Positions 16,862 through 25,622 are shown, counted from the first letter of the stretch. The stretch is DNA of 51,330 nucleotides from Kiritimatiellales bacterium (GCA_041656295.1 JBBADV010000018.1:1-51330); one strand, 5' to 3'. The notes: a model not told the origin generated them from the sequence alone. Program-made: numbers and translations.

Positions 16862-18445
16862 ATGAATAAAAATCGGCAATCGGTAATCGGCAATCATAAA
16901 TTCTCAGTCCTTCGTTCTGCCGGAATCGTTAGCGGCTGCACCGTGTTCAGCCGTTTTCTTGGACTGATCCGCGACATTTTAATGGCCGGCGCATTTGGTA
17001 CATCGCTCGTCATGTCCGCCTTTGTTGTGGCCTTCACGGTACCGAATCTGTTCCGGCGCCTGTTTGGTGAGGGGGCGCTGTCTGCCGCATTTGTACCGGT
17101 GCTGGTTGAAACGCGTGAGAAAGAGGGTGATGCCGCAGCCTGGAAATTCGTTAATCGCGTCCTCTCGCTGCTGTTCACCGTTCTAACAATAATGACGCTC
17201 ATCATTATCGTTGCGGTTGCGTTCATTCCCGCCGCGAGCGAAAAAACCGGCGCTGTATTCAGTCTGTTGCAAATCATGATGCCCTATATGATTTTCATCT
17301 GTCTGGCCGCCGTATCCATGGGCATCCTCAATTCGTTTCACCACTTTGCCGTACCGGCGTTCGCGCCGGGAATTCTCAATATCCTCTGGATCGGCGCACT
17401 GATTTTTTGCGTACCGTTTTTTGGAAAAACGCCGGAAGAAAAAATCCGGTTCGTTGCATGGGCCGTCCTGCTCGCCGGAGTTTTGCAATGGGCAGTTCAG
17501 TGGCCGGTGTTACGGCGCTTCGGCTGGTCACCGGAGTTCACGGCGCAATGGAATACGCCGCGCATTCGTCGCATGCTGCTGCTCATGGGACCGGCGGCGG
17601 TCGGCATGGCCGTTACGCAGGTTAATGTTATGGTTGATCGACTGCTCGCGCTGTGGATCGGGCAGGGCGCGCCGGCAGCGCTTTTCTACAGCGAACGCCT
17701 CGTCTATTTCCCGCTCGGCATCATCGCTACCGCACTCGGCACCGTCCTGCTGCCGGTCTTTTCGAAACACGCCGCCCGCGCCGACCATTCACAAATTCTG
17801 GCCGGAATCAGCGACGGACTGCGCCATCTGCTTTTTATCATGACGCCCGCCGCCGCCGGACTTTTAATCATGGCGTTTCCCATTGTTCGAATGATCTTCG
17901 AGTGGCAGGCGTTCGACTCAGCCTCAACCTGGATGACCGCTGCTGCCCTCATCTGCTATGCGCCGGGACTGGTTGTCTTCAGCCTCGCAAAAGTATTTGT
18001 ACCGGCATTTTATGCACTGAAAGACACTAAAACACCGGTGCGCATCGGTGCCGGCGCAGTACTGTTGAACCTGATTCTAAATCTGATTTTCATCTTTACC
18101 CTGCCGCAAAACATCAAACACGCCGGAATCGCCGCTGCCACCGTTATCGCCGAAGCCGCGAACATTTTCTGTTTAGCATTTATTTTACAGCGCCGCATCG
18201 GCGCGCCCGACTGGCGGCGTATCATTGCAACCGCGTGGCGCTCACTCACAGCGGCAGTTCTCATGAGTGCTGTTTGCATCCTCGTTTATAACCTGCTGCC
18301 GCACGGCAGTAAACCGGCACAAATCATCTCCGTACTGCTCAGCATCGGTGCCGGCGCCGGAATGTACTTTACCGTCGGAATTTTATTCCGTATGGAAGAA
18401 ATCAGAGAATTTTTAAGAGTGTTTAACAAAAGGAATAACTCATGA
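16862..18445 (+). CDS. murJ: Lipid II flippase MurJ
   Basis: Moves lipid II across the inner membrane for peptidoglycan synthesis. 527 residues, about 14 membrane segments, MOP/MVF-family landmarks 'SRFLGLIRDILMAGAFG', 'VPNLFRRLFGEGALSAAFVP' and 'YALKDTKTPVRIG'. The first ten residues ('NRQSVIGNHK') are encoded by the text 'aatcggcaatcggtaatcgg', a tandem word that looks like a dispersed repeat. An alternative start would be hard to place because 'SVLRSAGIVSG' begins the conserved part. It overlaps the next gene by ATGA. Confidence 0.95.
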   Translation: MNKNRQSVIGNHKFSVLRSAGIVSGCTVFSRFLGLIRDILMAGAFGTSLVMSAFVVAFTVPNLFRRLFGEGALSAAFVPVLVETREKEGDAAAWKFVNRVLSLLFTVLTIMTLIIIVAVAFIPAASEKTGAVFSLLQIMMPYMIFICLAAVSMGILNSFHHFAVPAFAPGILNILWIGALIFCVPFFGKTPEEKIRFVAWAVLLAGVLQWAVQWPVLRRFGWSPEFTAQWNTPRIRRMLLLMGPAAVGMAVTQVNVMVDRLLALWIGQGAPAALFYSERLVYFPLGIIATALGTVLLPVFSKHAARADHSQILAGISDGLRHLLFIMTPAAAGLLIMAFPIVRMIFEWQAFDSASTWMTAAALICYAPGLVVFSLAKVFVPAFYALKDTKTPVRIGAGAVLLNLILNLIFIFTLPQNIKHAGIAAATVIAEAANIFCLAFILQRRIGAPDWRRIIATAWRSLTAAVLMSAVCILVYNLLPHGSKPAQIISVLLSIGAGAGMYFTVGILFRMEEIREFLRVFNKRNNS

Positions 18446-19290
18446 AAAAAACAGGCATCTCATTAATCGCATGCGTCTCATTTCTCTCATTCATCTCTGC
18501 ATGCAGCAATGAAAAGGAACGAAATCCAGATCGTTCACAGCCTGACGAAATCGTCACCTATAAAACAATTGGCGATACCGAACTCACCCTGCATTTTTTC
18601 TATCCGGAAAAACATAAAACCTTTGCCAAAAAACCGGCGATCGTCTTTTTCTTCGGCGGCGGATGGATTAACGGTGCCCCCGGGCAGTTTTTCGGACAAA
18701 GCCGCGCGCTCGCTGAACTCGGCATGGTCGCCATTAATGCCGACTACCGCGTTGAAAAACGTCACGGTACATCGCCGTCCGAATGTGTTAAAGACGGGAA
18801 ATCCGCTCTGCGCTGGGTTCGCAAAAATGCCGGCAATTTTGGTATCGACCCGAACCGCATTGCCGCCGGCGGCGGTTCTGCCGGCGGACATATTGCCGCC
18901 GCCACTGCGCTCGTTGAAGGCTTCAATGAAGAGGGCGAAGATATATCCGTGGACTGCCGCCCGAACGCGCTGGTTCTCTTCAATCCCGTTTTTGACAACA
19001 GCGCAGCAGGCTACGGTTACGATCGCGTTAAAAAGTACTGGCAGGAATTTTCGCCGATGCACAACATAAAACCCGGTGCGCCGCCGACACTCGTCATGCT
19101 CGGAACGCAGGATAAATTGATCCCTGTGGCTACCGCCGAAAAATACAAAGCGTTAATGGAATCTGCCGGCGCGCGTTGCGACCTTAAACTCTATGAAGAT
19201 CAGCCGCATGGCTTTTTCAATAAGATTAAATACGATGAAACTCTTGCCGATACGATTGAGTTTTTAAAATCGCTCGGGTATATAAAGTAA
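18442..19290 (+). CDS. Alpha/beta-hydrolase lipoprotein, acetylesterase-like
   Basis: A 282-residue predicted lipoprotein. It has a signal peptide with lipobox 'ISAC' (C21), an HGGG-like oxyanion stretch 'FFGGGWINGAP', the nucleophile elbow 'GGGSAGGH' (S146), an Asp in 'LGTQDKLIPV' and a His in 'QPHGFFN'. This matches the esterase/lipase group related to carbohydrate acetylesterases. It is coupled to murJ by an ATGA overlap. The substrate is unknown; an outer-surface or periplasmic location follows from the lipobox. Confidence 0.85.
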   Translation: MKKTGISLIACVSFLSFISACSNEKERNPDRSQPDEIVTYKTIGDTELTLHFFYPEKHKTFAKKPAIVFFFGGGWINGAPGQFFGQSRALAELGMVAINADYRVEKRHGTSPSECVKDGKSALRWVRKNAGNFGIDPNRIAAGGGSAGGHIAAATALVEGFNEEGEDISVDCRPNALVLFNPVFDNSAAGYGYDRVKKYWQEFSPMHNIKPGAPPTLVMLGTQDKLIPVATAEKYKALMESAGARCDLKLYEDQPHGFFNKIKYDETLADTIEFLKSLGYIK

Positions 19291-19306
19291 ACGACAATCT
19301 TTAACT

Positions 19307-20149
19307 ATGAAAACAATCGGTCCACATGTGAGTGCCGGCGGCGGTGTAGCAAATGCGCCGTTGAATGCGGTTGCCGTTGGTGCAAACGCGTTCGCCTTTT
19401 TTACGAAAAATCAGCGCCAGTGGCACGCCGCACCGCTGTCTGCAGAACATATTGCCGCCTTCAAAAAAAACTGTATCGAACATGGATTTACACCGGCACA
19501 GATTCTGCCGCACAACAGTTATCTGATTAACCTCGGGCATCCTGAAGAAGACGGACTTAACAAATCGCGCACGGCGTTTATCGATGAAATGCAGCGCTGC
19601 GAACAGCTGGGGCTCGACCGGTTGAATTTTCATCCCGGCAGCCATCTGAATAAAATTTCTGAACAGGAATGTCTGGCGCGCATTGCCGAATCCATCAATA
19701 TTGCGCTTGCGAAGACCAAAGGGGTTACGGCTGTCATTGAAAACACCGCCGGACAAGGTTCAAATATGGGTTATACGTTTGAACAGCTGGCCGGAATTAT
19801 TGAACAGGTGAACGACAAAAACCGCGTCGGTGTTTGCATCGACACCTGTCATGCATTTGCCGCCGGTTATGACCTGCGCACAAAAAAAACCTTTCATGCG
19901 GTGTTCGACGAACTGGAAAAAACCGTCGGCCTGAACTATCTATGCGGCATGCATCTGAACGACACAAAAAAAGATATCGGCAGTAAAGTTGACCGGCACG
20001 AACTGCTCGGTCAGGGCGCATTAGGCATAGAATGTTTTAAACTCATCATGCAGGACGACCGCTTTGAAGGTGTGCCGCTTATTATGGAAACACCGGACCC
20101 GGAACGCTGGCCGGAAGAAATAAAACTGCTGCGCAGTTTTGAAAAATAA
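19307..20149 (+). CDS. nfo: Endonuclease IV (AP endonuclease)
   Basis: Cleaves DNA at abasic sites in base-excision repair, using three zinc ions. The 280-residue TIM barrel shows 'GPHVSAGGG', 'ILPHNSYLINL', 'FHPGSH', 'IENTAGQGS', 'CIDTCHAFAAGY', 'HLNDTKKDIGSKVDRHELLGQG' and 'METP', all the metal-ligand segments of the family. It follows the esterase gene by 16 bases. Confidence 0.95.
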   Translation: MKTIGPHVSAGGGVANAPLNAVAVGANAFAFFTKNQRQWHAAPLSAEHIAAFKKNCIEHGFTPAQILPHNSYLINLGHPEEDGLNKSRTAFIDEMQRCEQLGLDRLNFHPGSHLNKISEQECLARIAESINIALAKTKGVTAVIENTAGQGSNMGYTFEQLAGIIEQVNDKNRVGVCIDTCHAFAAGYDLRTKKTFHAVFDELEKTVGLNYLCGMHLNDTKKDIGSKVDRHELLGQGALGIECFKLIMQDDRFEGVPLIMETPDPERWPEEIKLLRSFEK

Positions 20150-20260
20150 ATAAGTTAAGGTGCCGAAGGAATCCAGCGATAAAATGTTCCGGGAAAAAAC
20201 TTATTGTAAAACCAGTGGCAGAGAAAAATCATCGCCGTTTTTTTGAATTGTATTAGTCAC

Positions 20261-20293
20261 GATCCGATCTGACAGTCAACTCTGTCAGGATCG
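20261..20293 (+). terminator. Stem-loop before the IS5 element, possible nfo terminator
   Basis: CTGACAG-tcaact-CTGTCAG (20269-20288) extended by GATC pairs outside, followed by 'cgatttta'. It lies 110 bases past nfo and just before the insertion. Confidence 0.45.
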
Positions 20294-20310
20294 CGATTTT
20301 ATCAAGCTAG

Positions 20311-21152
20311 AGCGTGTCGTCACGAAACTTTTAGCCAGAGCGCCAGACACCGGATATGAACTGCGGCGAGGAATGATGAGAGATGTTTGGCATATCGTGT
20401 CGCGATGCCGCGCCATTGCTTGAGATGGGCAAAAGCATTTTCCACCAGATGCCGCAACTTGTACAACGCCTCATCATAGAGGCGCTGTTCTTTATGATGT
20501 TTCCGCGGCGGGATCACCGGAACGATGAATGCGTCCCGGGCTTGTTGTATGAGCGCATCCGTGTCATAGCCGCGATCGGCCAGCAGATACTGCGCATTAA
20601 TCCCTTCAATCAACCGGCCTGCATGAGTACAATCCGCTTCGGTACCGCTTGTAACAAACACTCGGACCGGCATACCATGCGCATCCACGGCCACATGTAT
20701 CTTGGAGTTTCGCCCCCTTTGGTGAGCCCGATGCCCTGATTACCGCCTTTGGCTCCCGCACCGTGCTGATGAACTTTCACGTGACTGGCATCAATCATCA
20801 GCCATTCATAATCCGGCTCAACCACCAACATCTCCAGCAGTTTTTCCCATAACCCTTTATCACGCCAGCGGCAGAATCGGCGATGAGTATTCTTCCAGTC
20901 GCCGTAATCCGGCGGCAGATCCCGCCACGGCGCACCCGTGCGCAAAATCCAGAAAACAGCATTGATAAATCGCCGGTTATCGCGGGCTTTACCGCCCCAG
21001 CTGCCGGCTCTGCCGGGTAGTAACGGTTCAAGCAGACTCCAGGTTTTATCTGAAATGTCGTGCCGCCGATGGGAAGGAAGAGAGTCTTGTTTCATGCATC
21101 GGTTTTATTGAAATCATTTTCCTGTGTCAATCATATCCTGTGACGACACGCT
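20311..21152 (-). mobile_element. IS5-family (IS427 group) insertion sequence
   Basis: An 842-bp element with perfect 13-bp terminal inverted repeats, AGCGTGTCGTCAC at the left and its complement at the right. CTAG flanks both ends (20307-20310 and 21153-21156), so the matching text is 17 bp if the flank is included. CTAG is probably the duplicated target. The two-frame transposase fills the element. Size, ends and gene plan fit the IS427 group. The ends are undamaged, so it may be active. Confidence 0.85.
20320..21095 (-). CDS. IS5/IS427-group transposase, two frames joined by programmed -1 frameshift
   Basis: The first frame (21095-20610) has the N-terminal domain 'RHDISDKTWSLLEPLLPG' and the first catalytic Asp in 'WLMIDASHVKVHQHG'. 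The second frame, ending at 20320, begins after 'GLTKGG' as '..NSKIHVAVDAHGMPVRV' and supplies 'LLADRGYDTDAL' (second Asp) and 'LRHLVENAFAHLKQWRGIATRY' (Glu). Joining needs a -1 slip at AAAGGGGG (20713-20720 on the minus strand), giving about 258 residues, normal for the group. All three DDE residues are present. Confidence 0.85.
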
Positions 21153-21212
21153 CTAGGGAATGAAATATTAGATGTGCAGCAGATGTTATTTGAAAAAAAA
21201 GGCACAATCCCA

Positions 21213-21587
21213 ATGTTTGGCAATAAAAACACCCCTCAAGAAACAGAGAATCCTTATGTGAAAAGTTCAATTTATAATAAACGAGATTTGGTAACTGACT
21301 TCGTATTACCAAATGGATGTTTAACAATGGAGCTTATGATTTCAGCAGGAGGGTGGAATTGCGAGTTTTGGGCAAGGAGCGGGTCGATAAATGATATTTT
21401 TGATGTAGTAGCAAAAGAATTATCGACGATCTGGTCAGAAGTCCGAGAAACTGAAAGAAAAAAAGGCAGAGGCATGCTATATGCGATAAGGCGATTCGAT
21501 CTCGCCACCGAGAAAGAAACAATAGCTAACTTTCTTATCAATTGTATTGAATCCATTATGACGACGGTCAATGCGACCTTGAAATAG
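21213..21587 (+). CDS. Unknown low-GC protein next to the IS element
   Basis: I do not recognise this protein (about 124 residues from ATG 21213; an in-frame start exists at 21174). It has no signal peptide or membrane segment, mixed alpha/beta composition, and a possible amphipathic C-terminal helix. Base composition is clearly more AT-rich than the neighbours, suggesting recent acquisition. The IS5 insertion ends 60 bases upstream and may have removed or replaced its promoter. A strong terminator follows. Confidence 0.5.
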   Translation: MFGNKNTPQETENPYVKSSIYNKRDLVTDFVLPNGCLTMELMISAGGWNCEFWARSGSINDIFDVVAKELSTIWSEVRETERKKGRGMLYAIRRFDLATEKETIANFLINCIESIMTTVNATLK

Positions 21588-21602
21588 AATTGTGAACGAA
21601 CA

Positions 21603-21636
21603 GCGCGAAAGGATCTCTTTCGCGCCGGTTTTCTTT
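21603..21636 (+). terminator. Rho-independent terminator
   Basis: GCGCGAAAG-gatct-CTTTCGCGC (21603-21625) followed by 'cggttttcttttt'. It serves the low-GC gene upstream, with a convergent gene on the other side. Confidence 0.8.
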
Positions 21637-21643
21637 TTACCGA

Positions 21644-21955
21644 TTATATTTCCTGCAAATTGAGTTCGAGGCGCTGTTTTACGGAATCGAATGTTGCACC
21701 GTCAACGGAGGCTACTTTATAGCCTTTTTTCATTAAGCGGCGGATATACATCCGGTTGTAACAAAATGCAGCGACGGTGTTGGTTGCTGTCAGAAACATT
21801 AAAAACAGCAGCGTGATCACCAGCATGCCAGCAAAATCTTTCCGGAACAGACAGACAAACGGTCCCCAGAAAATCATGGTCCATGAAAATCCGGCAGGAG
21901 CTCTGCGGGTGGTTCCGATTTCCGGATGTTTAAAATGAATTACTGCATACGCCAT
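21644..21955 (-). CDS. Small HrgC-like membrane protein
   Basis: A 103-residue protein. A short N-terminal part leads to 'RRAPAGFSWTMIFWGPFVCLFRKDF', the pattern I associate with HrgC/DUF2628-like small membrane proteins, followed by one long hydrophobic segment ('MLVITLLFLMFLTATNTV') and a cytoplasmic tail. The function is unknown. The strong ribosome binding site 'aaaggagattggt' fixes the ATG at 21955. Confidence 0.6.
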   Translation of the reverse strand: MAYAVIHFKHPEIGTTRRAPAGFSWTMIFWGPFVCLFRKDFAGMLVITLLFLMFLTATNTVAAFCYNRMYIRRLMKKGYKVASVDGATFDSVKQRLELNLQEI

Positions 21956-22003
21956 ACCAATCTCCTTTTGTTAATGGTTGGCTCACATTCTGCCTGTTCC
22001 AGT

Positions 22004-22452
22004 CGGACATACAGCGTCTGGCGGAAATTTTGTGACTTAAGAAATGATTGCCACAAAAAGACATCAAATTCACAAAAACAAATCAGACTCTGAAACCAGA
22101 AAAATCCTGTTTCTCTTGTCTAAAAAATAAACCGCAGATAACACAGATATAGACAGATGATTTTTGAACAAGAATCGAAAGGCACCAAAATGAATAATCA
22201 TGGCGACTTGGCGGTTAAACGCAAATTTTAATACTAAAGCATCAAGAATTTTTTGACGGGATTAACGGGATTCACAAGATAAGAAAACAAAACATCCTAC
22301 TAATCCTGTTTATCCTGTCTAAAAAATAAACCGCGGATAACGCAGATATAAACAGATATTTAAAGTCTTCATTTTCGTGTCATTCGTGTGCTTCGTGGGT
22401 GATTCCCATTTTATTGTGCCTAAAAAATTCAATGTAAGACGCTGTATGTCCG
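22004..22452. repeat. 449-bp repeat-packed non-coding block bounded by a perfect 15-bp inverted repeat
   Basis: CGGACATACAGCGTC (22004-22018) recurs inverted at 22438-22452. Inside lie at least seven dispersed words: 'aatcctgtttctcttgtc' (22101), 'accgcagataacacagatat' (22131), 'ggcgacttggcggttaa' (22201), an inverted 'gggattaacgggattcac' (22257), 'aatcctgtttatcctgtc' (22302), 'accgcggataacgcagatat' (22331) and 'cgtgtcattcgtgtgcttcg' (22375). Two stretches are near-duplicates: the 'taaaaaataaaccgc' segment occurs twice, about 200 bases apart. I see no gene in it. Confidence 0.7.
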
Positions 22453-22495
22453 GGATACGGGTTTATTCTTATGAGAAAACTAAGGATGTGATTTG

Positions 22496-22861
22496 ATGTC
22501 TACTTTTGACGATACAATAGAAAATTTTCCCGCGCCGCCGTTTGAGTCGCTCGACCGTGCAGTGCCGCTTTGTTCAATGGATGCGTTAAAAAAACACGGT
22601 TTGCTGGAGCTGGATTATATTCAGGAACGGCTGCCGGAAATTATTTCCGGCAGGCAATATATTTATCTCCAGCAGGAACCGGAATGGCTGGTCGTGATCC
22701 TTCGGTTTGTGCGCCGGCGTTATATACGTGATGGTGAGTGGATTATTGATGACCATTGGAAGATCGATGATTTGCGTGATGCCGCCGGAAGTTTTGCCAG
22801 AATTAATCGGAATAAACTTAGAAATGCCTGCGCAAAGCGGCAAATTCCAAAAAATAAATAA
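22496..22861 (+). CDS. Unknown small protein
   Basis: A 121-residue acidic-then-basic protein I do not recognise. The middle has 'YIYLQQEPEWLVVILRFVRRRYI', a beta-strand-rich stretch, and the C-terminus is basic ('NRNKLRNACAKRQIPKNK'), hinting at nucleic-acid or partner binding, but there is no known motif. ATG 22496 follows 'taaggatgtgattt', an adequate ribosome binding site, and is preferred to the TTG at 22493. Repeat-rich DNA lies on both sides. Confidence 0.55.
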   Translation: MSTFDDTIENFPAPPFESLDRAVPLCSMDALKKHGLLELDYIQERLPEIISGRQYIYLQQEPEWLVVILRFVRRRYIRDGEWIIDDHWKIDDLRDAAGSFARINRNKLRNACAKRQIPKNK

Positions 22862-22864
22862 TCA

Positions 22865-23045
22865 GTGCAAAAAACGCGTGGTGCGCAAGGAACTGCATGC
22901 CCCACCTTTTTTTCTTCGCGGCTTTGCGTGGAAATTTATTTTGCCAGGAGAATTTTATCCGCAGATTACGTAGATAAAAACCGCTCAATCAACAATCTAA
23001 AATCATCGATCGGCAATGTCGTCATCCTGTTATCCGGTCAAAAAC
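22865..23045. repeat. Dispersed repeat words downstream of the small unknown gene
   Basis: Contains 'ttcttcgcggctttgcgtgg' (22912), 'atccgcagattacgtagata' (22958), 'atcatcgatcggcaatg' (23001) and 'catcctgttatccggtcaaa' (23025), all members or variants of the word families found elsewhere in the window. No gene is visible. Confidence 0.55.
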
Positions 23046-23046
23046 T

Positions 23047-24171
23047 CTACATTCCGGTGCGGCGGCGGAAATATGAATCGAGTTCACGGGGCAGGGTTTC
23101 GCGAATTTCGAGCGCGAGTGTACGGTCGACGCGGGCGCGGGCTTCTGCGAGTGTGATGTGTCCTTCGCGCGATGTTTTATCGATGACAAATCCACTGCCG
23201 GAATTTGTTTTTATTTCCACATGCAGTTTCCACCGCATAAAAACAAGGCTGTTATGTTTTAGATCGGTGTCTTCAACGATGGCACTGCCTAAAATCCGGA
23301 ACACGGGCGAATTTATATTTTCTGAAAACCCGTACGAAGAGAGCACGCTGCGAATGGCGTCGCGCACACCGGCGTTGTTGAGTTCAACGGAATAAAAAAT
23401 GGATTTTGCAGCGCCGGCGATAGCATTGCGCAGCGCCGGGATTTCATAAGAAAGCTGAATGCTTTGCCGTGCCGCCGGTAAAATGATTTGCAGCTGCCGG
23501 AGCAGGAGTTCGTTTTCTTCGGCTTTTTCTCCGGCGGTGCGTAAACAGGCGTAACGTTTTACGGGATCGGCAGTAATTTCTCCGGCGCTGATGAGCTGCT
23601 GAATTTCACTGTCGATGCCGGAAATTTTCTGCCGGTAAATTCCGGCGGTTTCGGCGCGCGGCAGAATGGCAACGGTGTAAACACGGCCGCGCGAGTCGGT
23701 GAATGTTTCGCCGTAACGGACATTGAGCAGAGTCTGAGCGGAGTCAATTGTTATATCGGAACGCAGTTGTGCGGTGCGGTCGATACCGCCGGAGTTTTCG
23801 GTGATATTTTCAGCAAGTGTTTCAGTGGAACGGATTTGTGATTCAAAAATGCGTGATAAACCGGCGCCGGCATTATTTTCGGCGACGCGGCGCGTGTCGC
23901 CGGAACCGACAGCAACCAGATATTTGTCCGGCGGATATATTTCTGCCGGCGCCGTGATCCAGCGCGGTGCAGGTTCTGTTTTAGATGAACAGGAAATTAA
24001 AACAAGGATTAACCACAGAGAGCACAGAGTCCGCAGAAAAACATAACCGCGGGTTGAGCAGATATAAGCGAATTTTGAATGACCCTCGAATTGCACGAAT
24101 ACACACGAATCCGGTTTATTTTTATTCGTGAAGATCCGTCTAATTCGTGGGAGTTTTTTTTTGAGTGTCAC
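23047..24171 (-). CDS. LPP20-family lipoprotein with repeat-derived N-terminus
   Basis: Envelope lipoprotein. After the lipobox 'LISC' (C61 counted from ATG 24171) comes an LPP20-type domain: 'PRWITAPAEIYPPDKYLVAVGSG', then 'AENNAGAGLSRIFESQI'. The functional signal peptide is 'FLRTLCSLWLILVLISC', and the 45 residues before it are far too long and polar for a signal peptide. They are encoded by dispersed repeats. The only in-frame ATG is at 24171; GTG near 24094 is an alternative, so the true start is unresolved. It is third in the trio LpoB, COG3014, LPP20, seen together in other bacteria. Confidence 0.75.
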   Translation of the reverse strand: MTLKKKLPRIRRIFTNKNKPDSCVFVQFEGHSKFAYICSTRGYVFLRTLCSLWLILVLISCSSKTEPAPRWITAPAEIYPPDKYLVAVGSGDTRRVAENNAGAGLSRIFESQIRSTETLAENITENSGGIDRTAQLRSDITIDSAQTLLNVRYGETFTDSRGRVYTVAILPRAETAGIYRQKISGIDSEIQQLISAGEITADPVKRYACLRTAGEKAEENELLLRQLQIILPAARQSIQLSYEIPALRNAIAGAAKSIFYSVELNNAGVRDAIRSVLSSYGFSENINSPVFRILGSAIVEDTDLKHNSLVFMRWKLHVEIKTNSGSGFVIDKTSREGHITLAEARARVDRTLALEIRETLPRELDSYFRRRTGM

Positions 24172-24190
24172 TTGCGCCTTCTGCGGTTAA
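24008..24190. repeat. Dispersed repeats that also encode the N-terminus of the LPP20-type lipoprotein
   Basis: Words present: 'attaaccacagagagcacag' (24009), 'aaccgcgggttgagcagata' (24045), 'cgaattgcacgaatacacac' (24088), 'ttattcgtgaagatccgtct' (24123) and 'cttctgcggttaa' (24178). On the minus strand the accacagag word is read as the signal-peptide core 'LCSLWL'. Confidence 0.65.
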
Positions 24191-24191
24191 A

Positions 24192-25610
24192 TTAATTCAA
24201 ATAAACTGATTCAATGAAGTTGAGTCCGTCACGCCGGATTTCAACACCGTTGCGCCGGTCGGTGTAAAGCAGATTACCGTTTGCACCGTAATATACAACG
24301 TCGATTTGATACAGCCCCGGCGGCAGTTCAATCTCGGCGATGTGGGCTTCTGCCGGAAAAAACCGCGAGATGCGTAAGTCGGCATTCTCAGTAACTCCAA
24401 CTGCTACGCCGGCGAGCAGTCCGGCGATGAGTCCATGCGATTCTCCCCAGTGGTTTTCAACCACGTTCTGCGCCTGTGCCGCACCGATACCTTTGACAAC
24501 GGTGCGCGTGACGGTTTTCAAATAGATCACCGGTTTTTGCACCGCAAATGTTTCGGCGGCGACGTTTTCGAGACTTTCGATGCGCTGCATCTGCCATCCA
24601 TTTTTGCCGTTAATGTTTATAACAATGCGCCGGACATTGCTGCCGTGTTTATAAATGTACGGCAGTTGAAATTTGAACGTGTAACCCGGTTCAATGCCCG
24701 GCCAGTGGAGTGATGCAAAACCGGCGAGATTTTTGCCGTAGTCACTGTCTTCAAGCCCGGCGATAAAAATTTGATCTGCCTGTGTATGGATGTAGAGTGT
24801 GTTGGCGCGTTTTTCCGGCGCCTGTCCGGTGAAACTTAGAAAGGACACTTTAACGTTGCCGCCTGCCGCCGGCGTTAATGCGCTGGAAAACTCCGGCGCG
24901 CTGAAATTATAGACAGCCGGCTGCAGCGCCCACGCCGCGCGGATTTTTTCAATATCGATACGCGCATCATCCCACCGGTTTTCGGCACGATACAGCAGCA
25001 GGCTTAGCCAGCGTCCGAACGCCGAATTTTGAAAATGATTTTTTGCCGGCGCGAATTCTTTGTCTGTTTCGCAGGCGGTATTATATTTCTGCGCGATTTT
25101 CCAGTGCCGGTCTTCGAGAATTTTCAGTTTCTCGTCGATGCGCCGGATTTCAATGAATGCGTTATCAGCCTGGTCAAGTGCAATATAATTGAGTGCTTTG
25201 AATCCATTGATGTAAACATCTTCGTAATCGGTGCCGCGATAGGTCTGCGCGTTATCATTCAGTAAAAGTGTCGCCGCGCCGCGCGAAATGCTGACGGTGA
25301 ATGCCTCTTCAATCAGCCGTTCTGCTTCTTCGAGCGATGCATTGCTTTTTTCATATTCCCCCATGTAGTGCTGCAGCAGGCCGAGATCGAGCAGATAGAG
25401 GACGCGGTCTTTTGAACGGTAGTGTGTGTGCTGACTGCGTTGAATCTGCGCCGCCGCGGCGGAGAAATCACCCTCTTCCAGCATCCGTCCAACGCTGGAA
25501 TATTGTCCGCGCGAAGTCCACAACGTTCCGCAGCCGGAGGAAATAAAAATTAAAAATATAATTTTAGACAGGATGAACAGGATTGCCTGAATCTGTTTTA
25601 TCCTGCTCAT
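24192..25610 (-). CDS. COG3014-type lipoprotein with TPR-like repeats
   Basis: A 472-residue lipoprotein of the uncharacterised COG3014 group. The signal peptide ends at lipobox 'SSGC' (C27). 'MLEEGDFSAAAAQIQRSQH' and 'YLLDLGLLQHYMGEYEKSNA' suggest TPR-like helical pairs, followed by a beta-rich C-terminal part with 'HGLIAGLLAGVAVGVTENADL'. Residues 3-15 are encoded by dispersed 'aggataaaacagattcaggc' text. No Shine-Dalgarno is visible before the ATG at 25610. It sits 45 bases after lpoB and 20 before the LPP20 gene; the trio is probably one operon for an envelope process, possibly peptidoglycan-related through LpoB. Confidence 0.8.
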   Translation of the reverse strand: MSRIKQIQAILFILSKIIFLIFISSGCGTLWTSRGQYSSVGRMLEEGDFSAAAAQIQRSQHTHYRSKDRVLYLLDLGLLQHYMGEYEKSNASLEEAERLIEEAFTVSISRGAATLLLNDNAQTYRGTDYEDVYINGFKALNYIALDQADNAFIEIRRIDEKLKILEDRHWKIAQKYNTACETDKEFAPAKNHFQNSAFGRWLSLLLYRAENRWDDARIDIEKIRAAWALQPAVYNFSAPEFSSALTPAAGGNVKVSFLSFTGQAPEKRANTLYIHTQADQIFIAGLEDSDYGKNLAGFASLHWPGIEPGYTFKFQLPYIYKHGSNVRRIVININGKNGWQMQRIESLENVAAETFAVQKPVIYLKTVTRTVVKGIGAAQAQNVVENHWGESHGLIAGLLAGVAVGVTENADLRISRFFPAEAHIAEIELPPGLYQIDVVYYGANGNLLYTDRRNGVEIRRDGLNFIESVYLN

Positions 25611-25622
25611 CCGGTCAAAAAA
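25562..25622. repeat. Dispersed repeat block overlapping the start of the COG3014 gene
   Basis: 'agacaggatgaacaggatt' and 'tctgttttatcctgctcatc' form an imperfect inverted pair of the 'atcctgttnatcctgtc' family. The block encodes the first 16 residues of the COG3014 lipoprotein and its leader. Confidence 0.65.

Noticed and set aside
22090..22420. Possible CRISPR array in the repeat-rich block
   Set aside because: The words differ in sequence, orientation and spacing, and no cas gene is present; they are dispersed repeats, not direct repeats with unique spacers.
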